A stretch of DNA of 64,000 nt from CAYRNR01 sp964425605 (GCA_964425605.1 CAYRNR010000022.1:1-64000), one strand, 5' to 3'; shown: positions 18,601-27,092, numbered from the stretch's first letter. Notes: generated by a model from the sequence alone, not told the origin. Translations and numbers: made by a program.

Positions 18601-18875
18601 TGGGTCGTGGGATCCCCGTTGAACCCCGAGCTGCTGGACAGCAGGATCGCGTAGACCTCCGTCACCGTCGCCGTCGCCGGGATCTGGATGTCGTAGTCGT
18701 CCTCGGCCAGGTACCAGGTGGACGAACCATCGTAGGGGGTGGAGACGCCATTGCCGTCCACGGCCACGCCGCCGGTGACGATGTCCTGGAAGATCACGGT
18801 CTGGGCGCGAGACAGACCGGGCAGGGCGAGACAGACCACGGCGAAGACAGGAATCCAGGTTGCGGGTCGGAGCAC
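15639..18875 (-). CDS. MYXO-CTERM surface protein with TSP3 and about fifteen MopE-like repeats
   Basis: The start is taken as GTG 18875, preceded by GGAGG at seven bases, giving a classic signal peptide (VFAVVCLALPGLSRA). The 1078-residue protein has a ~300-residue beta-rich N-terminal domain of unknown family. A thrombospondin-type-3-like calcium motif follows (DADDDGVWDGDDNCPG), then a long series of MopE-like units, each with DGDCDDxDAAVNP and EVCNGIDDNCDG. A DDDD-rich linker precedes the C-terminal sorting signal: Gly-Cys-Asp-Cys, a hydrophobic helix (WLAVLSVLLGVMGV) and RRR. It is likely anchored at the cell surface after myxosortase processing, possibly exported by the T2SS encoded upstream. 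It may be read from the T2SS transcript or from an unrecognised promoter in the 86-bp gap. Confidence 0.87.
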   Translation of the reverse strand: MLRPATWIPVFAVVCLALPGLSRAQTVIFQDIVTGGVAVDGNGVSTPYDGSSTWYLAEDDYDIQIPATATVTEVYAILLSSSSGFNGDPTTQVAVNGVDLTYATAVDLQNYTHVYELDPATYGITAPGAYSYEETGSADTGYHGGAGVGGTTLVVIYEDTTLATPRHVSVVVEDMAYVDTATITGLPTASGASSAIVSVGILWECSDEQNGSMTVDGVTYPNTGGRDDGDTFDTSCGSQDWNSLYTQGSFGYDSYDLAVGADDDDPFTEPANGTGTNSRLSDEVWDVAYADAGQMVFDYYESTNDSRAEAIVIVMEMDDADDDGVWDGDDNCPGEANPGQEDADGDGDGDACDPCTDVDGDGFGDPAYPAHACDDDCDDADAAVNPDATEACDGIDNDCDGVVDEQDADGCSEFLLDGDGDGFGLDGDVACLCAALAPYDAVVGGDCDDGDAAVNPAAAEACNGIDDNCDGAVDEGFDLDGDGYTTCDGDCDDTDAAVNPAAPEVCNGIDDNCNGVVPADEADDDGDGFRLCEDDCDDGDAAVNPAASEVCNGTDDNCDGVVDEGFDLDGDGFTVCQGDCDDGDAAVNPGAVEACNGIDDDCSGVVDDGFDLDGDGFTVCQGDCDDGDAAVNPGAAEVCNWIDDDCDGGVDEGFDADGDGFTSCDGDCDDADPAVNPFAEEICNGIDDDCDPLADENTDLDGDGFSLCDGDCDEADPAVNPDAEEVCNGIDDDCDPATDELGDLDGDGYSLCDDDCDDDDPAVFPGAFEDCDWVDNDCDGLLGVTEVDEDLDGWLLCEGDCDDLDATSYPGAPEQCDGLDNDCDGLVDEDVDEDLDGDGYNACQGDCDNNDPAIYPGAPEQCNGLDDDCDGLLLADEGDDDGDGFFACDDDCDDTDPGLTPADDDGDGYSTCDGDCDDADATAFPGNAEVPYDGVDNDCDGADLTDVDGDGFDGGAVGDDCDDEDAAVNPDAEEVCDDGADNDCDGDVDGDDPDCDTGDDDDSAGDDDDDTADDDDTGDDDDTGDDDDTTADDDDTPGDDDELTGSGGCDCGVAGPDRAVTWLAVLSVLLGVMGVRRR

Positions 18876-18893
18876 GACGACCTCCTTGGGTAT

Positions 18894-18937
18894 GTGGATG
18901 GAATCCACGCCAGCATACCAACGGCGCGAGCGCCGCC
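18894..18937 (-). other. Two hairpins in the leader of the MopE-repeat surface protein
   Basis: GTGGAT-GGA-ATCCAC (18894-18908) and CGGCG-CGAG-CGCCG (about 18922-18935) form two perfect short stems between the stop of the lipoprotein gene and the ribosome-binding site of the MopE-repeat gene. Neither has a T-tract. They could affect translation or RNA stability of the downstream gene. Confidence 0.4.
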
Positions 18938-18961
18938 CCAAAGACAATCCGAGGGGTGTGA

Positions 18962-19726
18962 TCAGGGGAAGGTCGCGGAGAAGCTCACGCCCACGTTGCA
19001 CGGGAAGGTCCCGGCCAGGGTCGCCTCGAACTCCGCGCACTGGGTGCCCGCGCACGAGGCCGTGCCGTTGTGGTTGCCGCTCAGGGCGGTGTCGGAGGCG
19101 AACACGCCGGTGGAGGTGGCGTGGATCTGGACGACGGCGTCGAAGCCCGCCGCCATCAGGTTCTCCTGATAGGTCATCCGCGCGCCACACACGAAGCTGT
19201 GGTCGGTCAGGGTGCAGCTCGCGTCGTCGCCGCGCAGCGGCGACAGGGTGATCTGGCCGCCGCCGTCGTCGACGACCTCCATGGGCCCGTCGTCCTGCAG
19301 CGGTCCGTACTCCACGAACAGCCCGCAGCCGTCCGCGGACACGCCGGTCTGGCTGTACTGCCAGGTGCCGAAGTGGACGTTCAGCGGCGGCTCGGTGGTG
19401 TCGTCGTCGTCGCCCGGGGTCGCGTCGTCGTCATCGTCCGCGGTCGCGTCGTCGTCGTCCGCAGCGCTCGAGTCGTCGTCGTCGTCGCCTGCAGCCGAGT
19501 CGTCGTCGTCGCCTGCAGCCGAGTCGTCGTCGTCCGAGGACACGCACTCGCAGTCGGCCCAGCCGCTGCCGTCGTCCAGGCAGACCTGGGCGCCGATGTC
19601 CCCGTTCGCACACGCGCAGGACTCGGCCTTGCCCGGATCACAGACCCTGGCAGGGCACCCCACGAGCAGCGGGCCGAGGATCAGGATGGAGAGGGCCGCC
19701 CAGAACAGGGCCAGGGTCGATCGCAA
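18962..19726 (-). CDS. Cys-rich, Asp-rich lipoprotein at the end of the T2SS operon
   Basis: The 254-residue protein has a lipoprotein signal with Cys24 (LGPLLVGC). A compact Cys-rich module follows (CDPGKAESCACANG, QVCLDDGSGWADCEC), with spacing seen in many myxobacterial surface proteins. Next come the acidic linker (repeated DDDDSAAG blocks) and a ~120-residue beta-rich domain with paired cysteines. The gene starts only 26 bp after the gspN stop, so it is probably cotranscribed with the T2SS genes. It could be an accessory surface lipoprotein or a cargo protein; no enzymatic motif is seen. Confidence 0.78.
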   Translation of the reverse strand: MRSTLALFWAALSILILGPLLVGCPARVCDPGKAESCACANGDIGAQVCLDDGSGWADCECVSSDDDDSAAGDDDDSAAGDDDDDSSAADDDDATADDDDDATPGDDDDTTEPPLNVHFGTWQYSQTGVSADGCGLFVEYGPLQDDGPMEVVDDGGGQITLSPLRGDDASCTLTDHSFVCGARMTYQENLMAAGFDAVVQIHATSTGVFASDTALSGNHNGTASCAGTQCAEFEATLAGTFPCNVGVSFSATFP

Positions 19727-19752
19727 GTGGTCGTTCCTTTCGAGGGGGCCGA

Positions 19753-21081
19753 TCAGTAGTTCTCGGCCCCTTCGTCCTCAACGTACTCCTCCTCGTCCGC
19801 GTCGTCGCCCTCGTCGAGATCTTCCTCGTCGTACTCCTCGTCGTATTCGTCCTCGTCGATCTCGTCGGGGACGGGCGGGGCGGCGATACGTTCGCCGTGC
19901 CGGACGGTGCCGCCGACCTGGACGTCGTCGGAGAACGAGCCGTCCGGGCGGGTCCCGGCCTGGGCGGCGTCGCGGCGGGTCTCCACGTCCTCGCGGCGCT
20001 CCTCGCGCTTCTTGCGCAGGGCCTCGCGGCGCTCCTCGCGGTCCGCCTCCCACTGGGCGCGCTCCTCGTCGGACATCTCGTCGAGGCGGGTGGAGCCGCC
20101 CTGGGTGGAGCCGCGCTGCGTGGAGCCGCCGCCGGACTCACGCTCCTGGGTCGGGGCGGTGGTCGCGCCGCGATCACGGCCGCGGTTGGCGCGGCGGGCG
20201 CCGGCGCGGTCCTCGCGGGGCTTGGGCCGCTCCAGCGGGCCGCTGATGAGGTAGTGGTAGAAGCCCTTGGAGTCCTTGTTGGACGGGTTGGGGCCGGACT
20301 TGAGCGCCATGAGGCTCTCGAGGGTCTCGTCGACGAGCTTGAGCTTGATCTTCAGCGCGAGCCGGGACTTGAGCAGGTCCTCCTTGAGCGAGATGTACCC
20401 GGAGATCTCACCCTCGAGCTTGTCGCCGCGGAACCGGGCCCAGTCCACCGTGGCGCGGCCGTCGGCGACGGTGATCAGGCCGGCGGCCTCGGTGAACACC
20501 GTCTCCACGTCCATGCCGTAGATCTGGCTGCCCTCGCGGAACGCCAGGCCGTCGAAGTCGAAGGTGATCTCGCCCTCGCTCTTGGTGATGTCGGCCTGGT
20601 CGAGGTTCAGATCGATCTCGGAGTCGAAGGTACCCGCGCCGTCGATGTTGTAGGTCTCGCCCTGCAGCGGGAACGCGCGGACCTCGAGCTCGTCGAGCTC
20701 CACGTCGGTGACGATGGCGGCCTCGCTGTACTGGACGTTGCCGCGCGCGTGGCCCTCGTACAGCACGCCGTCGAAGTCCACGTCGTACTTGCCGCGCATG
20801 GCGGCGAGGGGCTTGATCTTGATCCAGGTCTTGCCCATGGACAGCAGCGACTTCGGCGTGCCGTCGCGCCCGATCTTGCCCAGCTCCAGCGACTTGAACC
20901 GCACGCCGGCCAGCAGCTTGGGCCGCGGCTTCTCGACGTTCACGGCCAGCCCCATCCGCTCCTGTGCCTCGTAGGCGATGCGCTCGGACGCCGACTTGCT
21001 CGGGAAGGCGATGTAGAACACCAGCCCGAAGAAGACGGCGCCCCACCCGACGACACCCGCGATCTGTAGTGCGGTCTTCAT
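19753..21081 (-). CDS. gspN: Type II secretion protein GspN with long acidic tail
   Basis: The 442-residue protein has an N-terminal membrane helix (GWGAVFFGLVFYIAF) and a beta-rich periplasmic domain (residues ~45-275). It then has an Arg/Glu-rich coiled-coil linker (EERAQWEADREERREALRKK) and an unusual C-terminal tail of Asp, Glu and Tyr (DEDEYDEEYDEEDLDEG). The N-terminal domain matches the long GspN form found with T2SS operons of Myxococcota-type bacteria. The long linker and tail are extra compared with enterobacterial GspN (about 250 residues). The ATG directly abuts the gspM stop codon, indicating tight coupling. Confidence 0.85.
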   Translation of the reverse strand: MKTALQIAGVVGWGAVFFGLVFYIAFPSKSASERIAYEAQERMGLAVNVEKPRPKLLAGVRFKSLELGKIGRDGTPKSLLSMGKTWIKIKPLAAMRGKYDVDFDGVLYEGHARGNVQYSEAAIVTDVELDELEVRAFPLQGETYNIDGAGTFDSEIDLNLDQADITKSEGEITFDFDGLAFREGSQIYGMDVETVFTEAAGLITVADGRATVDWARFRGDKLEGEISGYISLKEDLLKSRLALKIKLKLVDETLESLMALKSGPNPSNKDSKGFYHYLISGPLERPKPREDRAGARRANRGRDRGATTAPTQERESGGGSTQRGSTQGGSTRLDEMSDEERAQWEADREERREALRKKREERREDVETRRDAAQAGTRPDGSFSDDVQVGGTVRHGERIAAPPVPDEIDEDEYDEEYDEEDLDEGDDADEEEYVEDEGAENY

Positions 21082-21642
21082 CTACCCCTCCTGCTTCATC
21101 TTGCTGAACACCACTTCCACGTTGGCGCTCAGCTCCTGCCGGTTCCGGGTGTTGGCCCGGACCACCAGGCGATCGATCCGCAGCGGCTGGGGCGCGGACT
21201 GGACCTTGAACAGGTAGTTGACCAGCTGGTCGAGCGTGATCTTCTTGAACACCACCTCGTAGCGGTGTTCGTCGAAGTACGCGCCCTCGATCAGGCCCTG
21301 GTCGTTGATGCCCTTGATGTTGTCCGCGAGCTTGAGCTCGTCGCCGGTGCTCTCGAGGAACCCCGACACCGAGAAGTCCCCGAACCCGCCCATCTGCTTC
21401 TCGAGATCGGCGATGCGCTGGCGGCTGTCGGCCAGGTCGCCGGTCATGGTGAGGATGGTGTTGAGGTCTCGCTCCTTGGACGCGACCGAGGTCTCGAGGC
21501 TGCGCACCTTGGAGCGCACGCCGCTGACGACGAAGTAGCCGACGAACAGCGTCACCACCACGAGCATCACGACGGCGAGCCGCCGGTCGCGGCGCGACAG
21601 GGTGCCCCAGAGCGTGGAGAACTTGTCCAGCAGGTTGCTCAT
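21082..21642 (-). CDS. gspM: Type II secretion assembly-platform protein GspM
   Basis: The 186-residue protein has a short cytosolic N terminus, one membrane helix (LAVVMLVVVTLFVGYFVVSG), a coiled-coil segment, and a ferredoxin-like periplasmic domain. This is the standard GspM plan and about the normal length. In T2SS it binds GspL in the inner membrane and helps position the assembly ATPase. It lies 4 bp after gspL and directly against gspN. Confidence 0.85.
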   Translation of the reverse strand: MSNLLDKFSTLWGTLSRRDRRLAVVMLVVVTLFVGYFVVSGVRSKVRSLETSVASKERDLNTILTMTGDLADSRQRIADLEKQMGGFGDFSVSGFLESTGDELKLADNIKGINDQGLIEGAYFDEHRYEVVFKKITLDQLVNYLFKVQSAPQPLRIDRLVVRANTRNRQELSANVEVVFSKMKQEG

Positions 21643-21646
21643 GGTC

Positions 21647-23386
21647 TCACTCCTCCTCGACGCCCAGGGGGATGGTCATCTCGAAGCGGGTGGTGCTCTC
21701 GCGTCCCTTGACCTTGTCGTGGGCCGCGGCCAGGGCGAAGCGCGGGTTGCGCTTCACCGCGGCCTCGATCTTGTCCACGGTCTCGAACTTGTCGGTGTTG
21801 GCGCGCAGCTTGATGGCCTCGGAGCTGATGTCGATGTTGTCCACGTCGATCTTGTGCTCCTTGGGCACCGCCGTGGAGAACTCCTTGAGCAGGTCGAAGG
21901 CCGTGGTCTGGTTCTCCGGGTCGAACTGGGCGACCTTGGCGTTGAGGGAGTCCATCTCGGCGATGAACACGTTGAGCGACGAGCTCGACGTGACCAGGGC
22001 CGACTCGGCCACGTCGGGGAAGGTGCCCTGGACGGTGGTCCGGATCTCGTCCATCAGCGCGCGCTCGCGGACGCTCAGGGTCACGGCGTTGTACACGGCC
22101 AGGGCCATGCCCCCCAGGGCGATCAGCAGCACCGCCGCGGTCAGCGCCAGGCCCAGGCGCTGGATGCGCTGGATGTCGCGGCGATAGGCGAACTCGCCGC
22201 TGCGGAAGCCCACCTGCTGGCCGCGGCCCTGGGCCAGCCCGCGCAGGGCCAGGGCATAGGCCAGGGCGTGCTGGGCGCCCGCGTCGGGGACGTCGCCCGG
22301 CGACGGGGGCAGCGGCAGATCCTCGACGGTGACGCCGAGCTCGCGCGAGAGGTGGGGGCAGAAGCCGCGCAGCTCGCTGCCGCCGCCACAGACGTAGATG
22401 GAGTCCACCTCGCGGTGCTGCTCGTCCTCGAAGGCCATCAAGGTGGTGCGCAGCTGGGCGACCAGGGGGTTGGTGGCCTCGCGGAGGGAGCCGACCATGG
22501 CCTGGACCGACTCCTCGGTGGAGGCGCCGGACAGGGTCCCCATCCGGTGCTTGTAGTCGCCCACCTCGCCGGGCTCGAAGCGGTAGCGGCTCTGCAGGGA
22601 GGCGTCGATGTCGCGGCCGCCCCAGTCGATGGTCCGCAGCAGCAGCGGCACGCCCTCGACCATGGCGCACAGCTTGGTGTCGCGGTGGCCCACGTCCAGC
22701 AGCACCACGGTCTGGGAGCTGCTGTCCTGGGGCAGGAACCGCACGAGGTTGGCCAAGGCGCCCGCGTCCACGGGGAGGTGGCGCGGGTCCACGCCGATGG
22801 TGCCGAGCTCCCTGAGCAGGGCGCGCAGCTCGGCCTTGCGGGCCATGGCGCAGAACAACCGGGTGCCGGGCTCGTCGTCGAGCAGCGTGGCGCTGGACTC
22901 CAGGGTGTGCTGATGCAGCAGCACCTCGTCCATGTCGAAGGGCACGCGCTCCTCGAGCACGCCCGACAGGATCGCGGCGATCTGCTTGGGCTGGGTGAAC
23001 GGCACCTCGACCACCCAGGAGCTGACCTGGGCCGAGGGGATGGCCGCGACCACGGTCGCGTCGTCGGTGTCGAGGTCGTCGAGCAGGGCCTGGGCCTCGC
23101 GCAGCTGCAGGTCGCGCAGGGTGATTTCGGGTGGGTCCGACGCATCGGCAGAGGGCTCCGCCCCGTCCTCGGTCTGCGCCTCCACCGCCTCCCGGGCCGC
23201 CTCCACGTCGGAGACCTCGATGGAGGTAGTGCCCGTGGCGTCCTCCAGCTCCTGGCCCGACAGCTCGTGCAGGGGCAGGGGCCGGGACACGAAGTCCACC
23301 ACCTCGAAGCCCCGGTAGGTGCCCTTGAGCACCGTCGCCTTGATCTCGTAGCGCCCGATGTCGAGGCCGATCACCTTGCTCGCCAT
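21647..23386 (-). CDS. gspL: Type II secretion protein GspL with PilM-like actin-fold domain
   Basis: At 579 residues this is longer than typical GspL (about 400). The N terminus has a PilM-like actin fold (GLDIGRYEIKATVLKG, and the phosphate-2-like LDVGHRDTKLC), extended by an Ala/Glu-rich insert around residues 50-85. A single membrane helix near residue 410 (ALTAAVLLIALGGMALAVY) leads to a periplasmic ferredoxin-like domain. GspL links GspE to GspM and the rest of the platform. The PilM character underlines the shared origin of T2SS and type IV pili. Confidence 0.85.
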   Translation of the reverse strand: MASKVIGLDIGRYEIKATVLKGTYRGFEVVDFVSRPLPLHELSGQELEDATGTTSIEVSDVEAAREAVEAQTEDGAEPSADASDPPEITLRDLQLREAQALLDDLDTDDATVVAAIPSAQVSSWVVEVPFTQPKQIAAILSGVLEERVPFDMDEVLLHQHTLESSATLLDDEPGTRLFCAMARKAELRALLRELGTIGVDPRHLPVDAGALANLVRFLPQDSSSQTVVLLDVGHRDTKLCAMVEGVPLLLRTIDWGGRDIDASLQSRYRFEPGEVGDYKHRMGTLSGASTEESVQAMVGSLREATNPLVAQLRTTLMAFEDEQHREVDSIYVCGGGSELRGFCPHLSRELGVTVEDLPLPPSPGDVPDAGAQHALAYALALRGLAQGRGQQVGFRSGEFAYRRDIQRIQRLGLALTAAVLLIALGGMALAVYNAVTLSVRERALMDEIRTTVQGTFPDVAESALVTSSSSLNVFIAEMDSLNAKVAQFDPENQTTAFDLLKEFSTAVPKEHKIDVDNIDISSEAIKLRANTDKFETVDKIEAAVKRNPRFALAAAHDKVKGRESTTRFEMTIPLGVEEE

Positions 23387-23393
23387 GGTCTTC

Positions 23394-24728
23394 CTACCGT
23401 TCTACCCAGGACAGGGTGGTGTACCGGCTGCCCTTGAAGTTCATCACCACCTCGAGGGTCGTCTCCACGTCCCCCACGTAGCCCGTGGAGGAGATGGTGA
23501 AGTGGCGTGAATTGGTCTTGATCAACCCCTGCAGCCCCGATCGGTCCGTCAGCGTGATGCCGTGTTCGTCGAGCTTGGCCATGAAGGTCTCGGTGGTCAG
23601 CATGTTCATCAGCCGCATGAACTGCAGCTCGCCCAGCACCGTCTGGATCTGGATCTCGTTGACCGTGTAGTCGGAGAAAGCCCGGATGAGTCCGTACAGG
23701 ATCGCCGGGCTGCAGGTGGTGATGTTGACCTTGTTGTTGCCGTAGATGGTCCACTGGGGTCCGAACGTCTGGTAGATCTCGTCGTTGACGCCGGCCACCA
23801 TCTGCACCTCGTCCAGGGCGTCGAAGGGCAGGTTCTTGGGCTTGAAGTTGCGGCCCCAGATGTCGGCGTCGTCGTACAACGAGTCCTCGTACCCGCCCAT
23901 GAACGACGACCGCTCGTTGTCGGTGTCGATGTAGTCCTTGATGTTGCCGATGACCTCCCAGCGGTCGTACTCGCTGCGGATCTCGAACATCTCGTCGTAC
24001 CGCTCGTCCACCATCATCCCGTGGATGGCCAGGGCGAACGGGTTGAGCCTCAGGTCCTCGGCGGTCACCTCGGCCAGGGAGTTGAGGTTGAGCTTGCCGT
24101 CCTCGTCGTTGATCTCGGCGCGGAAGTCCCCCTCGAAGTCCAAAAAGGCCCGGGTCAGGGCGGTGCTGTCGCGCTCGATGGCCCGGTCGATGCGCTCCTG
24201 GGTGTGCTCGTCCACCTCCAGGTCGACGGGCCCATTTTGCAGCGCGGCCATGTCCATCTCGTCCATGTCCAGCAGCCCGCCGCCCATGGCCACGCGCAGG
24301 AACGCCGTGTCGATGAACGGCACCTGCTGCCACAGCTTGTCGCCCAGGTCGAAGCCCAGGCCCGCGGTGTACTGCTGGATCATGGGGTTGCTCGCCATCA
24401 TCTGGGCGAACGACATGAACAGCGTGTAGATGCGCACGCCGCTCTTGGCCAGGTACAGCGCGCGCACCGAGTCGCGGTAGTTGGCGCCCTGGAGGTACTG
24501 GACCCGCGACTGGTACGAGAACTCCACGATGAACGCGGTGAGGAACACCACCATGGCCAGCACCATGACCAGGGCGATGCCGCGCTGACCGGGCCACTTG
24601 CCCTGGGTGCGGCGGGGCCCCGGCGAGGCCTTCGGCGTCCGCTTCTCGGGGGTCACCGGGCGCGCACGGCGGCGCCGGGGGTCCCCGGAACCCTCGTCGA
24701 ACAGCAGCCTTCGCAGCGCGGTGATCAC
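23394..24728 (-). CDS. gspK: Type II secretion minor pseudopilin GspK
   Basis: The 444-residue protein has a long basic N-terminal extension, then the prepilin-like junction QRGIALVMVLAMVVFLTAFIV, lacking Glu at position +5 as is normal for GspK. It is followed by the long alpha-rich domain typical of this largest minor pseudopilin (INDEDGKLNLN is the conserved GspK motif). GspK caps the pseudopilus tip with GspI and GspJ. The 45-residue leader before the cleavage site is unusually long, so an internal start is possible. Confidence 0.88.
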   Translation of the reverse strand: MITALRRLLFDEGSGDPRRRRARPVTPEKRTPKASPGPRRTQGKWPGQRGIALVMVLAMVVFLTAFIVEFSYQSRVQYLQGANYRDSVRALYLAKSGVRIYTLFMSFAQMMASNPMIQQYTAGLGFDLGDKLWQQVPFIDTAFLRVAMGGGLLDMDEMDMAALQNGPVDLEVDEHTQERIDRAIERDSTALTRAFLDFEGDFRAEINDEDGKLNLNSLAEVTAEDLRLNPFALAIHGMMVDERYDEMFEIRSEYDRWEVIGNIKDYIDTDNERSSFMGGYEDSLYDDADIWGRNFKPKNLPFDALDEVQMVAGVNDEIYQTFGPQWTIYGNNKVNITTCSPAILYGLIRAFSDYTVNEIQIQTVLGELQFMRLMNMLTTETFMAKLDEHGITLTDRSGLQGLIKTNSRHFTISSTGYVGDVETTLEVVMNFKGSRYTTLSWVER

Positions 24729-24729
24729 G

Positions 24730-25398
24730 TCAGTTCAAGTCCTGGATCTCGACCTTGGTGTGCCAGGTCCACTCCTCGCCCTCGTTGTCGGCGATCACCA
24801 TGGTGATCTCCACGGCGCGGGGGAGCCGGTTGAGCTGGTCCGGGCCGGTGGTGTCCCACTCGTCCAGCCACTCGTTCTTCTCCATGTCGAAGTAACGGAA
24901 GTTGAGCTTCTTGACGCCGCGGGCCAGCACCATCACCTCGCCGCCCTCGGTGGGCTCGCCGTCGATGCGCTCCTCCTCGCGGTGCATGAGCTTGAAGTGG
25001 TGCGTCTCCCGGTCCGGCTCCTCGTAGTAGCCGATCTCGGTCAGCGCGCACTCCTTGGAGTTGCGGTACAGCTTGCGGTGGCTGCGGCTGGTGAAGTCGA
25101 GCTTGTCGAAGGGATCGGTGTCCTCGGCGATGAAGATGGTCTCGAAGGTGTCGTCGACGTTGTCGCCCTGGCCGCCCTGGCGGGTGGACTTGGTGGACGA
25201 CAAGAAGGCCTGGCTGACCTCGCGCTCCATGCGCAGCAGGGCGATGCGGCCCATGGAGGTCATCTCGCCCTTGTGGCGCGACGCCTCCTGGATGAGCGCC
25301 GAGTTGCGGAAGATCATGAACATCGACGCGGTGATCCCCGCGAGGATGGCGATGGCCACGACGGCCTCGATCAGGGTGAACCCGCGGCGGTCGGTCAT
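24730..25398 (-). CDS. gspJ: Type II secretion minor pseudopilin GspJ
   Basis: The ATG at 25398 overlaps the gspI stop by 4 bp and immediately precedes a canonical prepilin motif, RRGFTLIEAVVAIAIL, with Gly at -1 and Glu at +5. The 222-residue length fits GspJ. The C-terminal half is beta-rich, as in the pseudopilus-tip complex with GspI and GspK. The gene ends one base before gspK starts. Confidence 0.88.
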   Translation of the reverse strand: MTDRRGFTLIEAVVAIAILAGITASMFMIFRNSALIQEASRHKGEMTSMGRIALLRMEREVSQAFLSSTKSTRQGGQGDNVDDTFETIFIAEDTDPFDKLDFTSRSHRKLYRNSKECALTEIGYYEEPDRETHHFKLMHREEERIDGEPTEGGEVMVLARGVKKLNFRYFDMEKNEWLDEWDTTGPDQLNRLPRAVEITMVIADNEGEEWTWHTKVEIQDLN

Positions 25399-26129
25399 TT
25401 CCGCACCCCCGTGGAACCCGACGACGTGCCGCCGGGCAGCGTCGGCATGGTGGCGGCGCTGCCTGCCGCGGCGTCGGAGGTGACCCCGGAGCCCAGCCCG
25501 CCGATGCCGCCGAGCCCGCCGATCTCCTGCTCCTCGGCCGAGGCCACGCGGCCCGACGGGTTGACGATGTGGGTGACGAGCACCACCTCGTCGGGGCCGC
25601 ACAGGCCCTCCTCGCGGCGGCCGTCTTCGCCGCACCAGTAGATCCGGACCCGGATCTCGCGGACGAAGCGGGCGAGCTCGTCGGTGAACATCGTCATGTC
25701 GATGCCCAGGGACTCCATGTTGAGCCCGCCGGTGAGCATGGACTCGTCCTCGACGGCGCCCTCGTCCTCGGCCATGCCCATGAGCTGGTTGATCATGTCG
25801 AAGATCTTGGCCAGGTCGATCTCGACGCGGCTGACCTCGTACTCCCAGCGGTACTCGTCGAAGGCGTCGAGGTACTCCTCCTCGTGGAAGTCGCCGTCCT
25901 CGGTGATGGTCAGCTCGCCGAACCCCTCCTTCTCCATGCGCAGCTCGACCAGGGACATGATGTCGCGGGCCAGCAGGGTCCCCACCACCATCTCGTCGCC
26001 CTGCTCGCGCATCTTCACCGCCGCGGTCTGGGCGTCGATCAGCGCCATGGTGGAGATGGCCAGGATGGCCAGCGCCACCAGCACCTCCAGCAGGGTGAAT
26101 CCCTCGGACCGGCGGGGCTCAGTCGACAC
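25395..26129 (-). CDS. gspI: Type II secretion minor pseudopilin GspI, enlarged
   Basis: A canonical prepilin motif is present at residues ~8-25 (SEGFTLLEVLVALAILAIS). At 244 residues it is about twice the usual GspI length. The extra sequence is an acidic, Met-rich middle region and a Gly/Ser-rich C terminus (GGLGGIGGLGSG). It overlaps gspH by 11 bp and gspJ by 4 bp, so translation is strongly coupled. Confidence 0.86.
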   Translation of the reverse strand: MSTEPRRSEGFTLLEVLVALAILAISTMALIDAQTAAVKMREQGDEMVVGTLLARDIMSLVELRMEKEGFGELTITEDGDFHEEEYLDAFDEYRWEYEVSRVEIDLAKIFDMINQLMGMAEDEGAVEDESMLTGGLNMESLGIDMTMFTDELARFVREIRVRIYWCGEDGRREEGLCGPDEVVLVTHIVNPSGRVASAEEQEIGGLGGIGGLGSGVTSDAAAGSAATMPTLPGGTSSGSTGVRK

Positions 26130-26910
26130 GGCGATCCTCCCGATCCGGCGGATCCGCCTCGCCGATCTCCGCGCGCACGCGGCCGGTCAGCGGCTCCACC
26201 ACCAGGCTCAGGATCGACTCGCTGGTGTCCATCAGGTAGATGACCGAGTCCTCCATGTAGCCTTCGGGGAAGATGTGGGTGTAGACGATGAGCTCCTCCT
26301 CCTCGTCCTCGGGGATCTCGTCCTGGGGCTCGACCACGTCGTCCCACTGGGGCGTCCAGATGCCCTTGAACACCACGTTGGGGGGCAGCTGACGGATCTT
26401 GAAGACCTCGTCCTCCAGGGGCACGAACTCGTTGATCCGGGGGGCGGGCTCCAGGGCGCCGGTGCCCAGGGAGACCCCCATCATGGCCATCAACCCGGCC
26501 AGGGGGCTGTCCTGGTCGCCCACCTTGTCCTGCTGCTGCATCCGCAGCCGGTCCTGGGCCTGCTCGTCCCGCTCGCGGGCCTCCTCGATCTCCTCGTCGC
26601 GGATCTCCTCGAGATCGGACCAGTCCTCCCGCGCAGACTGGTTCTCGAACAGCTGCACCGTGCCGTAGGACGCCTCGACCCAGTACGCGTGCCGGTCGAG
26701 GTTGTACGCGACCCGCAGCGGCACGTTCTGCAGCGCGGCCTCGTCGTAGGCCGTCTGCAGCACGCTGCCGAGCTTGCGACCCGCAGCGCGCACGTCCCCA
26801 CCCAGCCACCGGCCGATGGCCGGGATGGTCACCAGCGCCACCGCGAGCACGATGGCCATGACCACCATCAGCTCGATGAGCGTGAGACCGCGGCGGGAGG
26901 CGATGAACAC
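26119..26910 (-). CDS. gspH: Type II secretion minor pseudopilin GspH, enlarged
   Basis: It starts at GTG 26910 (GGAGG upstream) and carries the prepilin motif RRGLTLIELMVVMAIV near its N terminus. The 263-residue length exceeds the usual ~170, owing to a charged helical insert (EEIRDEEIEEARERDEQAQ) and an acidic loop. It is probably the pseudopilus minor subunit below the GspIJK tip. It is separated from the preceding gene by 182 bp full of hairpins, the largest gap in the operon. Confidence 0.83.
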   Translation of the reverse strand: MFIASRRGLTLIELMVVMAIVLAVALVTIPAIGRWLGGDVRAAGRKLGSVLQTAYDEAALQNVPLRVAYNLDRHAYWVEASYGTVQLFENQSAREDWSDLEEIRDEEIEEARERDEQAQDRLRMQQQDKVGDQDSPLAGLMAMMGVSLGTGALEPAPRINEFVPLEDEVFKIRQLPPNVVFKGIWTPQWDDVVEPQDEIPEDEEEELIVYTHIFPEGYMEDSVIYLMDTSESILSLVVEPLTGRVRAEIGEADPPDREDRRVD

Positions 26911-26985
26911 CTAGCCTCCCTGTTCCGCCACGCGCGGCGTCGCGAGGAGTCGCAGGCGGCGGCGAGGTGTGCTGGCGGGGTCCGA

Positions 26986-27066
26986 CGGCGTACTTCGAGT
27001 ACGCCGAGGACGCCGACAGTGCGCATCGGCGTCGAAGGCTGCGAAGCAGCCGGCTGCGGCCCGCAG
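26986..27066 (-). other. Cluster of four hairpins inside the T2SS operon
   Basis: In the 182-bp gap between the GspG-like gene and gspH lie consecutive inverted repeats. These are a 9-bp stem with a TCG loop (26986-27006), an 8-bp stem GACGCCGA/TCGGCGTC (27009-27033), GGCTGC-GAA-GCAGCC (27037-27051) and CTGCG/CGCAG (27054-27066). Every other gap in the operon except the 89-bp one before gspG is 35 bp or less. There is no T-tract, so this looks like an RNA processing, stability or attenuation element separating major from minor pseudopilin genes. A mobile palindromic element is the alternative. Confidence 0.75.
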
Positions 27067-27092
27067 TAGCCGTGGGTGGTGGGACATGGAGG

